Origin: Saccharomonospora azurea NA-128
Lineage (GTDB): Bacteria; Actinomycetota; Actinomycetes; Mycobacteriales; Pseudonocardiaceae
DNA length: 64,000 nucleotides
Direction of reading: 5' to 3'
Assembly (NCBI RefSeq): GCF_000231055.2
Contig: NZ_CM001466.1
Span: 3,953,950 to 4,017,949 of the forward strand
The stretch's first letter is position 1. The number at the start of each line of letters is the position of its first letter. The notes below the pieces were generated by a model that was not told the DNA's origin, searched no databases, and worked only from the letters and a program-made list of their open reading frames with translations. Made by a program: the position numbers and the translations under genes. Below, one piece after another: positions 53,920 through 64,000 of this stretch.

Positions 53920-54727
53920 GGTCGCCGACGGCGCCGACGCCGACGGTCTGACCGTCGGCGAGGTCTCGGCGCGGCTCGGGGTCACGGTGCGGGCTCTGCA
54001 CCACTGGGACGACATCGGCCTCGCGCGGCCGTCGCTGCGCACGAGCGCCGGATACCGCCTCTACACGGCCGGTGACGTGGAACGGCTGCACCGCATCGTG
54101 ATCTACCGGGAGCTCGGTCTCGGCCTGGACAAGATCCAGGCCGTGCTGGAGGGCTCGGGCACCGACGTGCCCGCGGCGCTGCGCGCACAGCAGTCGCAGG
54201 TGGCCGAGCGGATCGACCGCCTCCGGCAGCTCAGCGTCGGCCTGGAACGGATGATCGACGCCCACGAGCGGGGTCTGCTGCTCACCGCCGAGCAGCAGGC
54301 CGAGATCTTCGGGCCCGAGTGGAATCCCGAGTGGCCCGCCCAGGCCCGCGAGCGTTACGGGGACACGACGCAATGGAAGCAGTACGCCGAACGTTCGGCC
54401 TCCCGCAGCCCGGAGGAATGGCAGGCCGTCGTGGACACCGTCGCCGAGCTCGACCGCGCGATGGCGGACGCGATGGACGCCGGTGTCGAGCCTGGAAGCC
54501 CGGAGGCGAACCGGCTCGTCGAGCGTCATCGCGAGGTGTTCAGCTCGTCGTACTTCCCGCTCACCAGACAGATGCAGGTCTGTCTCGGGCGCATGTACGA
54601 GTCCGATCCGGCGTTCGCCGCCCACTACGACGGCGTCCGAGCCGGGCTCGCCTCGTGGTTGCGACGCAGTATCGACGCCGGCGCACGCGCCCACGGCGTC
54701 GACCCCGACACCGCTACCTGGGAGTAG
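53912..54727 (+). CDS. MerR-family regulator with TipAS-like drug-binding domain
   Basis: A 271-residue regulator. The N-terminal MerR helix-turn-helix (about 12-80) has LTVGEVSARLGVTVRALHHWDDIGLARPS and AGYRLYTAGDVERLHRIVIYRELGL. A coiled coil follows (about 85-120), then a C-terminal TipAS-like domain (about 125-255) with SPEEWQAVVDTVAELDRAMADAM and a YESDPAFAAHYDGVRAGLASWLRRSID tail. TipA proteins bind thiopeptide antibiotics and activate their own promoter. ATG 53912 lies inside the end of the VOC gene; ATG 53903 is an alternative. Confidence 0.9.
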   Translation: MAEVADGADADGLTVGEVSARLGVTVRALHHWDDIGLARPSLRTSAGYRLYTAGDVERLHRIVIYRELGLGLDKIQAVLEGSGTDVPAALRAQQSQVAERIDRLRQLSVGLERMIDAHERGLLLTAEQQAEIFGPEWNPEWPAQARERYGDTTQWKQYAERSASRSPEEWQAVVDTVAELDRAMADAMDAGVEPGSPEANRLVERHREVFSSSYFPLTRQMQVCLGRMYESDPAFAAHYDGVRAGLASWLRRSIDAGARAHGVDPDTATWE

Positions 54728-54760
54728 GTGCCGGGTGGACGCCGGAGTGACTCGGCAGCG

Positions 54761-55198
54761 TCAGGCGGGTACGAACGAGAGTCGTCGGCCGGTGAGCTGG
54801 CCCGTTTGGACGCGGAGGTACCGGTCGCGGTGTCCGGGCGCCCAGGGCCGGTGGCGGAAGTCGGTGACCCGCACGAGGGTGTCGATGTCCGTGACGATGG
54901 TGGCGGTACCGAGCAGAACCACGCTCCACCCGGTGTGGGTCTCGTTGTCGATGTGGTCGACCTCGAAGGCCACCACAGTGTCCGCCACTCGGCGGGCCCA
55001 GGAGTCGCCCCGGGTTCTGATGATCACGTCGCGCCCGTCGAGCACGTAGTTCACCGGGCGGATGGCGGGCATCGCTTTCTCGGTGAAGACGATGCGGCCG
55101 ACGAGCTCGGCCCGCAGCAGGTCGAGGCATTCGGATTCGCTGAGCTCCCGCATCTCGATGGGAGCGGGCAGCATCTTCTCCGACCGTGGTTGTGTCAC
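54761..55198 (-). CDS. Pyridoxamine 5'-phosphate oxidase-fold flavin/F420-binding protein
   Basis: A 145-residue split-barrel protein: LSESECLDLLRAELVGRIVFTEKAMPAIRPVNYVLDGRDVIIRT, then VAFEVDHIDNETHTGWSVVLLGTATIVTD. This is the PNPOx-like family common in actinobacteria, whose members use FMN or F420 or bind haem breakdown products. GTG 55198 has no strong ribosome binding site. It converges with the MerR gene. Confidence 0.87.
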   Translation of the reverse strand: MTQPRSEKMLPAPIEMRELSESECLDLLRAELVGRIVFTEKAMPAIRPVNYVLDGRDVIIRTRGDSWARRVADTVVAFEVDHIDNETHTGWSVVLLGTATIVTDIDTLVRVTDFRHRPWAPGHRDRYLRVQTGQLTGRRLSFVPA

Positions 55199-55374
55199 CA
55201 GCAGTGTCCCTCGTTCGTGGTCCGTCCTCGACAGTTTCCGGCGCTGTCGAGGTCTCGTTGTCGACAATGCGTCACGAACGACGGCCCGGAGCAGGGCACA
55301 AAGACCCGTCTGCGACCACCGATGGGCACGACCCGGCGATCTCGGGCAGGATCCGGGTCTCGGCCGGACGACGA
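55199..55374. other. Short intergenic region, nothing recognised
   Basis: 176 bases between the PNPOx-fold and FhuF-like genes. I saw no hairpin, repeat or promoter element worth naming. Confidence 0.5.
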
Positions 55375-56049
55375 TCAGGGCCCGAGCAGCAGACGCTGGC
55401 GTCTTTCCCGCTCGGCCGGCGTCTGCCGGGGGCAGCTCACACACTTGTCGTCGCGCGTGCGGGGAGCCTCGTAGAGCAGGCAGCACGACGAGCGTCGCAA
55501 CACCAGTCGGTGACCCACCGTGGTGAACCGGGGTCGCGGCGAGCCTTGCCACACGCACCGCGGCAACGCGCGGGCGGCGCGTTCCATCTGATCGGCCAGG
55601 GCGTCCGCCAGCCGCGGTGCCGTGTCGGGCCTGCCGACGGTGGACGCCGCCCACAGCAGCCGGTTGGCGATCGAGTCCACCGCCACGGCCCACAGTGCTC
55701 GTGGGGCCGCTCCGCTCGCGTGGGCGAACGCGGTGACCGCGGAGTCCACGGCCGGGACCAGGGCCGCGCCGAGCTCGGCGGCGTCGCCGTCGAGTGCCCG
55801 GCTCGACCGGGCGTCGAGGAAGCGGCCGTCCGCCGTGACGTCGAAGGTGACCGACTCCAGGGCCGGGTCGCGTGCCGCGCCGGTGTGCACCCAGGGTTCG
55901 AGCGCGGGCGCGACGAGGACCGACGAGGCCGAGTACCACCGGATGGTGCCCAACACGGTGGGGGAGGCGGGACCGTGGAGGCGGCGAGCCCGGTGGAGGT
56001 CCTCGGTCACCCAAGCCGGGTCTGCCAGCGCGGTCGCGGGAAGGTCCAC
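55375..56049 (-). CDS. FhuF-like (2Fe-2S) siderophore-iron reductase
   Basis: A 224-residue protein ending in a cysteine cluster CC-x12-C-x2-C (SCCLLYEAPR...CVSCPRQ), the [2Fe-2S] site of FhuF-type ferric siderophore reductases; the Escherichia coli protein has x10. The body (about 20-190) has LRRSSC and the helical WAVAVDSIANRLLWAAS segment. GTG 56049 follows TGAGGA and lies five bases after the stop of the upstream methyltransferase. No siderophore biosynthesis or uptake gene is nearby. Confidence 0.82.
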   Translation of the reverse strand: MDLPATALADPAWVTEDLHRARRLHGPASPTVLGTIRWYSASSVLVAPALEPWVHTGAARDPALESVTFDVTADGRFLDARSSRALDGDAAELGAALVPAVDSAVTAFAHASGAAPRALWAVAVDSIANRLLWAASTVGRPDTAPRLADALADQMERAARALPRCVWQGSPRPRFTTVGHRLVLRRSSCCLLYEAPRTRDDKCVSCPRQTPAERERRQRLLLGP

Positions 56050-56054
56050 GGTCC

Positions 56055-58759
<2,705 letters not shown>

Positions 58760-59236
58760 GCGCTGGAGGGAGGCCCGACACCGCGTGTTCGTGCGGGTGA
58801 CGTTGGCCGATCGCGGCAGAGGTGTGGTGGACTCGTGCGACCGGCCTGGCGCGCACCCTCGCGGACGCGGCGTGTCGGACCGCACGAGAAACCGCCCGAA
58901 CCGGATTGCGTAGGACTACTCACCGGTTACTCAGTGTCTTCACGCTGCCGGTACCGCGATCCGCCCGGCAAGCTGGAGGCACCTCGGTGAGGTGCTCATC
59001 CGGCCCGGGCGGTCGCCAGTTCTGGGGGTCTGGCGAACGTCGCGACCAAGCCGGACCCGACGAGCACCTCACCGGGCGAGGCCCGTCCGGTCGGAAGGGG
59101 GGCGCACAGGGGGGAGCGCCGGCCGGGCGGGCCGACCGTCGATGGGGCCGAGTCGTCTACGCTTGGGAGTCGCGGTCGGGCCTGGTGTCCCGCGGTCCGG
59201 CCGGGGACACCCACGACCTGCTGGAGCGTGCACCTC
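58760..59236. other. Gene-free gap where glnD would be expected, with a long hairpin
   Basis: 477 bases between glnB and ffh with no convincing coding region. It includes a rod-like inverted repeat (58985-59074). I could not see remnants of a GlnD nucleotidyltransferase, HD or ACT domain in the frames examined. GGAG at 59223-59226 may serve ffh. Confidence 0.6.
58985..59074. repeat. Long rod-like inverted repeat between glnB and ffh
   Basis: Outer arms CGGTGAGGTGCTC (58985-58997) and GAGCACCTCACCG (59062-59074) are perfect complements. Inside, CCGGC/GCCGG and GGTCGC/GCGACC also pair, and CGCCAG/CTGGCG forms the tip. The whole could fold into a nearly continuous hairpin of about 90 nt. It could be a structured leader of ffh, a small RNA or a miniature mobile element. 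The conserved SRP RNA tetraloop/GGAAG motif is missing. Confidence 0.7.
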
Positions 59237-60769
59237 GTGTTCGACACACTCTCCGATCGACTCACGTCGGTCCTGCAGAACCTGCGCGGCAAGGGCAAGC
59301 TCTCCGACGCCGACATCGACGCGACAGCGCGGGAGATCCGCATCGCGTTGCTGGAGGCGGACGTCGCCCTGCCCGTGGTCCGAGAGTTCATCAAGCAGGT
59401 CAAGGAGAGGGCCAAGGGCGCCGAGGTCTCGGAGGCGCTGAACCCGGCCCAGCAGGTCATCAAGATCGTCAACGAGGAGCTCATCGCCATCCTCGGCGGC
59501 GAGACTCGGCGGCTGAACCTCGCGAAGAACCCGCCGTCGGTCATCATGCTGGCCGGTCTGCAGGGTTCCGGTAAGACCACGCTGGCGGGCAAGCTCGCGC
59601 TGTGGCTGAAGAAGCAGGGCCACGCCCCGCTGCTCGTCGCGTGCGACCTGCAGCGGCCGAACGCCGTGACCCAGCTGCAGGTGGTCGGTGAACGGGCCGG
59701 TGTCGCCACGTTCGCGCCCGAGCCCGGCAACGGCGTGGGCGACCCGGTGGACGTCGCACGCCGGTCGATCGAGGAGGCGCGCCGCGCCCAGCACGACGTG
59801 GTCATCGTCGACACGGCCGGTCGGCTCGGTGTCGACGAGGAGCTGATGCGGCAGGCCGCCGACATCCGCGACGCCGTCACGCCCGACGAGACGTTGTTCG
59901 TGGTCGACGCGATGATTGGTCAGGACGCGGTCACCACGGCCGAGGCCTTCCGCGACGGCGTCGGCTTCTCCGGCGTGGTGCTGACGAAGCTCGACGGCGA
60001 CGCCCGGGGTGGTGCCGCGCTGTCGGTGCGGCACGTCACCGGTGAGCCGATCCTGTTCGCGTCGAACGGCGAGAAGCTCGACGACTTCGACGTCTTCCAC
60101 CCCGACCGGATGGCCAGCCGCATCCTCGGGATGGGCGACATGCTCACCCTGATCGAGCAGGCCGAGCAGGCCTTCGACCAGGAGAAGGCGGAGCAGACGG
60201 CGGCCAAGCTGGGCACCGGCGAGCTCACGCTGGAGGACTTCCTGGAGCAGATGCAGGCCGTGCGGCGGATGGGCCCGATCGGCAACCTGCTCGGCATGCT
60301 GCCCGGTGCTGGGCAGATGAAGGACCAGCTCTCGCAGGTCGACGACGCCCACCTGGACCGGCTGCAGGCGATCATCCGGGGCATGACTCCCGCCGAGCGG
60401 GCCAATCCCAAGATGATCAACGCGTCGCGCAGGCAGCGCATCGCCAAGGGGTCCGGCGTCACCGTGCGGGACGTCAACGACCTGGTGAACCGCTTCTTCG
60501 AGGCCCGCAAGATGATGCAGCAGATGGCGGGCCGCTTCGGCTTCGGTGCGGGCAACAGCGCCACGAAGAAGCGCAAGGGCAAGAAGGGCAAGAAGGGCAA
60601 GAACAAGGGGCCCACGCAGCCCAAGCTCAAGGGCGGTTTCCCCGGTGGCTTCCCCGGTGGGAGGCCCCAGGGCGGCGGCATGCCCGACCTGTCCCAGCTC
60701 GGTGGCGGGCTCAACGACCTCCCGCCCGGGTTCGACCCGTCGAAGCTGAAGCTGCCGAAGAAGAAGTAG
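59237..60769 (+). CDS. ffh: Signal recognition particle protein Ffh
   Basis: A 510-residue SRP54 homologue. N domain (about 1-90), G domain with GLQGSGKTTLAGKLA near residues 105-119, DLQRPNAVTQL, DTAGRLG and TKLDGDARGGAAL, then a Met-rich M domain (about 300-440, MGPIGNLLGMLPG, MINASRRQRIAKGSG), and a Lys/Gly/Pro-rich tail. It binds signal peptides and 4.5S RNA and docks on FtsY. GTG 59237 matches the family start (FDTLSDRL); GTG 59228 would add three residues. Confidence 0.97.
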   Translation: MFDTLSDRLTSVLQNLRGKGKLSDADIDATAREIRIALLEADVALPVVREFIKQVKERAKGAEVSEALNPAQQVIKIVNEELIAILGGETRRLNLAKNPPSVIMLAGLQGSGKTTLAGKLALWLKKQGHAPLLVACDLQRPNAVTQLQVVGERAGVATFAPEPGNGVGDPVDVARRSIEEARRAQHDVVIVDTAGRLGVDEELMRQAADIRDAVTPDETLFVVDAMIGQDAVTTAEAFRDGVGFSGVVLTKLDGDARGGAALSVRHVTGEPILFASNGEKLDDFDVFHPDRMASRILGMGDMLTLIEQAEQAFDQEKAEQTAAKLGTGELTLEDFLEQMQAVRRMGPIGNLLGMLPGAGQMKDQLSQVDDAHLDRLQAIIRGMTPAERANPKMINASRRQRIAKGSGVTVRDVNDLVNRFFEARKMMQQMAGRFGFGAGNSATKKRKGKKGKKGKNKGPTQPKLKGGFPGGFPGGRPQGGGMPDLSQLGGGLNDLPPGFDPSKLKLPKKK

Positions 60770-60779
60770 GGCGCGCGCC

Positions 60780-61844
60780 GTGTACCACCTTCGCGGGGTC
60801 GTGCTCCCGAGCGGCGAGGAGCGCGACGTCTGGATCAGTGGCGGGCGGATCACGTTCGAACCCGTCGAGGGCGCTCGCACCCTCGACGGCGCGTTCGTGG
60901 TCCCGGGCCTCGTCGACGCCCACTGCCACCCCGGCATCGGACCGGACGGGGCCACGACTCTCGACGAGGCGTGCGCGCAGGCGATCCGCGACCGGGACGC
61001 GGGCACCCTGCTGATCAGGGACTGCGGGTTGCCGATCGACGTGCGCCCGCTCCAGGCTCGCGACGACCTGCCCCGCATCATCCGCAGCGGTCGCCATCTC
61101 GCCCTGCCGAAGCGCTACCTGCCCGGCTACGCGATCGAACTGGAGCACCCGGACGACCTCCCCGCGGCCGTGGCTGCCCAGGCCGCCGACGGCGACGGGT
61201 GGGTGAAGCTCGTCGGCGACTGGATCGACCGCTCGGTGGGTGACCTCGCGCCGCTGTGGCCCGAGGACGTGCTCGCCGAGGCGATCCGGGTCGCTCACGA
61301 GGCCGGCGCGCGCGTGACGGCACACGTCTTCGGTGAGGCCGCCCTTCCGGGCCTGATCGAGGCGGGCATCGACTGCCTCGAACACGGCACGGGGCTGTCC
61401 TCCGACCAGCTGGCCGAGCTCGCCCGCCGGAACGTCGCGCTGGTGCCCACGCTGATCAACATCGACAACTTCCCGGCCATCGCGGACACGGCCGTGCGCT
61501 ACCCGACGTACGCGGCCCACATGCGGGCCCTGCACGCGGGCGTCACCGACATGGTGGGCGCGGCGGTCGACGCAGGGGTGGCCGTGTACGCGGGCTCCGA
61601 CGCGGGCGGCATGGTGGAACACGGACGGCTCGTCGACGAGATCGAGGCCCTGCACAAGGCCGGGATGACCCGGGAGCAGGCACTCGCGTCGGCGTCGTGG
61701 GCCGCCCGCGACTGGCTGGGTGTCGAGAGCATCACCGAGGGCGCGTCGGCGGATCTGCTCGTGTTCGACGAGGACCCGCGCGAGGACCTGTCGGTACTGC
61801 GCACCCCGCGCCACGTCGTCCTGCGTGGTGCCTTGATCGACTGA
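60780..61844 (+). CDS. Amidohydrolase-superfamily metal-dependent hydrolase
   Basis: A 354-residue TIM-barrel amidohydrolase: VVPGLVDAHCHPG (H48, H50), WVKLVGDW (possible carboxylated Lys near 143), ARVTAHVFGE and CLEHGTG (metal histidines), VYAGSDAGG (catalytic Asp), and a C-terminal SADLLVFDEDPREDLSVL strand. It is the counterpart of Rv2915c, which also follows ffh in mycobacteria. The substrate is unknown. Confidence 0.9.
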   Translation: MYHLRGVVLPSGEERDVWISGGRITFEPVEGARTLDGAFVVPGLVDAHCHPGIGPDGATTLDEACAQAIRDRDAGTLLIRDCGLPIDVRPLQARDDLPRIIRSGRHLALPKRYLPGYAIELEHPDDLPAAVAAQAADGDGWVKLVGDWIDRSVGDLAPLWPEDVLAEAIRVAHEAGARVTAHVFGEAALPGLIEAGIDCLEHGTGLSSDQLAELARRNVALVPTLINIDNFPAIADTAVRYPTYAAHMRALHAGVTDMVGAAVDAGVAVYAGSDAGGMVEHGRLVDEIEALHKAGMTREQALASASWAARDWLGVESITEGASADLLVFDEDPREDLSVLRTPRHVVLRGALID

Positions 61845-61913
61845 CGTACCCGACCGCGCCGCCGTAGTGTTGACGTCACAGACTGGTCGGCGGCCCGCGG
61901 TCGGGGAGGTGCG

Positions 61914-62633
61914 GTGGAGGACGAGGGGGCGACGTCGGCCCGGACCGGGCTGGTGTTCGGCGCACACTGGGCTCTGCTCGCGTTCATCGCCTCGCTCGGT
62001 GTCTACTACGCCCTCGCGCTGCTGCTGTCGGGCTTCGCGTTCCACGGGCGGATCGGTCTCGCCGACCTGGGACCGCTGATCCTGCTGGCCTTCGTCCCGA
62101 ATTTGCTGCTGGGCCTCGGCCCGGTCGTCGCGTCGCGGCGGTGGGGACGAGGAGTGCGGGCCGACTTCGGCCTGCGGCCCACGGGCCGCGACCTGCGCGT
62201 CGGTCTGGCCTGCGGTGGTTTCTCGCTGCTCGCGGCGTACGTGCTGAACCTCGTGCTGATGCAGGTCTACGGCAGTCGGTACCTGTCGGACTCCACCACC
62301 GACGTGTTGCGCGGGATGTCGTCCAGCATCGGTTGGCTCGTGTTCGCCGCGCTCGTCGTGGTGGTGGCCGCACCGCTGACGGAGGAGCTGCTGTTCCGCG
62401 GTGCGCTGTGGACAGGGCTCGCGCACTACCGCGTCCCGCCGTGGGTGATCCTCGTGCTCACGGCCCTGGTCTTCGCCCAGGTCCACGGCGAGCCGGAACG
62501 CACGCTCGCGTTGCTGGGGCAGGGGATCGCCATCGGAGCCGCGCGCCTGATCACCGGCCGCGTGAGCGCGAGTGTCATCGCGCACGCCACCAACAATCTG
62601 CCGCCCGCGTTGTTGCTGTTCGGCGGCGCGTGA
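61914..62633 (+). CDS. CPBP-family intramembrane metalloprotease (first)
   Basis: A 239-residue protein with six or more membrane helices and the three CPBP motifs: EELLFRGALW (EExxxR), FAQVHGEPE (FxxxH) and VIAHATNNLPP (HxxxN). CPBP proteases cleave membrane substrates or act in bacteriocin self-immunity. GTG 61914. The gene is followed 49 bases later by a second member. Confidence 0.88.
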   Translation: MEDEGATSARTGLVFGAHWALLAFIASLGVYYALALLLSGFAFHGRIGLADLGPLILLAFVPNLLLGLGPVVASRRWGRGVRADFGLRPTGRDLRVGLACGGFSLLAAYVLNLVLMQVYGSRYLSDSTTDVLRGMSSSIGWLVFAALVVVVAAPLTEELLFRGALWTGLAHYRVPPWVILVLTALVFAQVHGEPERTLALLGQGIAIGAARLITGRVSASVIAHATNNLPPALLLFGGA

Positions 62634-62682
62634 GCACCAGTAGGCTCGGTCGAAAAGATCATCCGGACCGCGGAGGAGACGC

Positions 62683-63495
62683 GTGAGGTCGTCGGACTCG
62701 CAGGATCCCGTGGGCGAGGTGGTCGGCGCCGGGGCAGCCGAGTCGGCGCAGGCCCAGCCGCATGAGCCGTCCGGGATCCACCGGCCCACCCATCGGTGGG
62801 GCTTCGGTGCGTTCCTCTTCGTGGAGGGAGTGCTGCTCGCGACCGCCGCGTTCGTCGGGGTCTTCATCGGCGAGGCGACGCCGGAGACGATCCCCGTGCG
62901 GGACGTGCTCATCGGCACGATGGCCCCCACCATGCTCGCGGCGCTGTCCGCGCTGGCCATCACCAAGGTCCGCGGCAACGGCCCCCTGGCGGATCTGTGC
63001 CTCGCGTGGCGCTGGGACGACGTGAAGGTCGGCCTCAAGTTCGGCGCGTTGGGGCTCGTGTGCACGGTCGTCGGGGTGCTGGTCTGGACCCAGGTCGTGG
63101 GGGAGGACAACGCCACCTCGGCGATCGGCGCGCTGGTCGAGGACAAGCCGATGTCGGTGTCGGCGGCCGTGACGATGTTCGTCTACCTGTGGCTGCTCGG
63201 CCCGATCTGCGAGGAGATCATCTACCGCGGACTGCTCTGGGGTGCGGCGGAGCGGCTGGGCTGGGGCAGCGAACGGTGGGGCCGCTTCGCGGCGTTCGTG
63301 CTGTCCACGGCGGTGTTCGCGGTGAGTCATCTCGAACCGCTGCGCACCTCGCTGTTGATCGTCATCGCCATCCCGATCGGTCTGGCCCGGCTGGTGACGG
63401 GCCGCCTGCTCGGCAGCATCGTGGCGCACCAGATGAACAACTTCCTGCCCGCGCTGGCGATACTGCTCACGGCGCTCGGCGTCCTCGCGACGTGA
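62683..63495 (+). CDS. CPBP-family intramembrane metalloprotease (second)
   Basis: A 270-residue CPBP protein with an N-terminal hydrophilic extension (about 1-40) and motifs EEIIYRGLLWG, FAVSHLEP and HQMNNFLPA. It is similar in layout to its upstream neighbour, so the pair is probably an old tandem duplication. GTG 62683. Confidence 0.88.
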   Translation: MRSSDSQDPVGEVVGAGAAESAQAQPHEPSGIHRPTHRWGFGAFLFVEGVLLATAAFVGVFIGEATPETIPVRDVLIGTMAPTMLAALSALAITKVRGNGPLADLCLAWRWDDVKVGLKFGALGLVCTVVGVLVWTQVVGEDNATSAIGALVEDKPMSVSAAVTMFVYLWLLGPICEEIIYRGLLWGAAERLGWGSERWGRFAAFVLSTAVFAVSHLEPLRTSLLIVIAIPIGLARLVTGRLLGSIVAHQMNNFLPALAILLTALGVLAT

Positions 63496-63696
63496 CATCG
63501 CCCGTCTCCGCGTCCAGCAGCCGGGCCCGGCACCCGGTGAGTTCGTCCGCTCTGGCAAAATGGGAGCTTGCCCGCTCCGGTTCGGGCCCTCTCACCGTGC
63601 CGGGGCGACGACCTACCTGCGGGCACCTGGATCCGGCTCCCCACTCGGATCGTGTCCCGACCCGAGTACGAGAAGACGACAGGAGTACCCACACCC

Positions 63697-64000
63697 GTGG
63701 CTGTCAAGATCAAGCTGCAGCGCCTCGGCAAGATTCGTGCGCCCTACTACCGCATCGTGGTCGCGGATGCCCGCACCCGTCGTAACGGCCGGGCCATCGA
63801 GACCATCGGCAAGTACCACCCGAAGCAGGAGCCGAGCTTCATCGAGGTGGACTCGGAGCGCGCTCAGTACTGGCTGAAGGTCGGTGCCCAGCCCACGGAG
63901 CCGGTGCAGCGCATCCTCGAGGTCACCGGCGACTGGCAGAAGTTCAAGGGCCTGCCCGGCGGCGAGGGCACGCTCCGCCAGCCGGAGGCCAAGCCCTCGA
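63697..64000 (+). CDS. rpsP: 30S ribosomal protein S16 (3' truncated by window)
   Basis: The frame starts [32 protein letters not shown], the S16 signature, and runs off the right edge after 101 codons. The last part ([17 protein letters not shown]) belongs to the actinobacterial C-terminal extension. AGGAG at 63681-63685 lies 11 bases before GTG 63697. The usual rpsP-rimM-trmD operon should continue to the right. Confidence 0.96.
   Translation, partial: MAVKIKLQRLGKIRAPYYRIVVADARTRRNGRAIETIGKYHPKQEPSFIEVDSERAQYWLKVGAQPTEPVQRILEVTGDWQKFKGLPGGEGTLRQPEAKPS

Noticed and set aside
58985-59074. SRP (4.5S) RNA gene upstream of ffh
   Set aside because: The fold is rod-like, but the conserved domain IV sequence with GGAAG and AGCAGCC is missing on both strands.

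Overview
This 64 kb window is high-GC chromosomal DNA from an actinomycete. The most likely family is Pseudonocardiaceae (a Saccharomonospora- or Amycolatopsis-like organism). The evidence is frequent GTG starts, a full Mce lipid-import operon, a SepIVA homologue, a class-II-like HelD, LpqN- and DUF4333-type lipoproteins, and the gene backbone recG - pyc - rsmD - coaD - sepIVA - DUF177 - rpmF - rnc - mutM - acyP - smc - ftsY - amtB - glnB - ffh - amidohydrolase - rpsP. That order is the one known from Mycobacterium tuberculosis. The genus is inference; no rRNA or tRNA gene is present in the window.

Layout. 1-7.1 kb: end of a DAK2/YloV-type protein, recG, pyruvate carboxylase and an arginase-family enzyme. 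7.2-8.5 kb: a PucR-type regulator. 8.7-18 kb: a ten-gene Mce operon on the minus strand (two YrbE permeases, MceA-F, two Mce-associated proteins). 18.4-21.7 kb: three secreted proteins of unknown function, divergent from mce. 21.8-24.9 kb: a SagB-like nitroreductase and HelD. 25-29.6 kb: core genes rsmD, coaD, sepIVA, DUF177, rpmF, rnc, mutM. 29.8-34.1 kb: a PadR/HAAS pair, a stress-protein-like membrane protein, a ROK regulator and a low-complexity membrane protein. 34.3-39.3 kb: acylphosphatase, smc, DUF3239-like protein. 39.4-43.8 kb: an SSS transporter with AnmK (peptidoglycan recycling), and ftsY. 43.9-48.1 kb: a sigma factor/LCP pair and an IclR/malate synthase pair. 48.2-52.5 kb: an unusual type VII secretion-like cassette in which one LpqN-like domain occurs in three architectures. 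52.5-58.8 kb: pxpA, VOC/MerR pair, PNPOx-fold protein, FhuF-like protein, RlmA/TlrB-like methyltransferase, amtB-glnB. 59.2-64 kb: ffh, amidohydrolase, two CPBP proteases and the start of rpsP.

The accessory blocks sit between conserved core genes, and several carry recognisable local control sites: a DasR-like site before anmK, a GlnR-like box before amtB, an IclR-type palindrome inside the aceB promoter, and MerR and PadR-type palindromes.

The most unusual items are two. First, four intergenic arrays of 21-bp units arranged as large inverted repeats just downstream of genes (after recG, the PucR gene, helD and coaD). Second, the T7SS-signal/LpqN cassette at 48.2-52.5 kb. The usual glnD gene between glnB and ffh is absent, and that gap contains a long rod-like hairpin.
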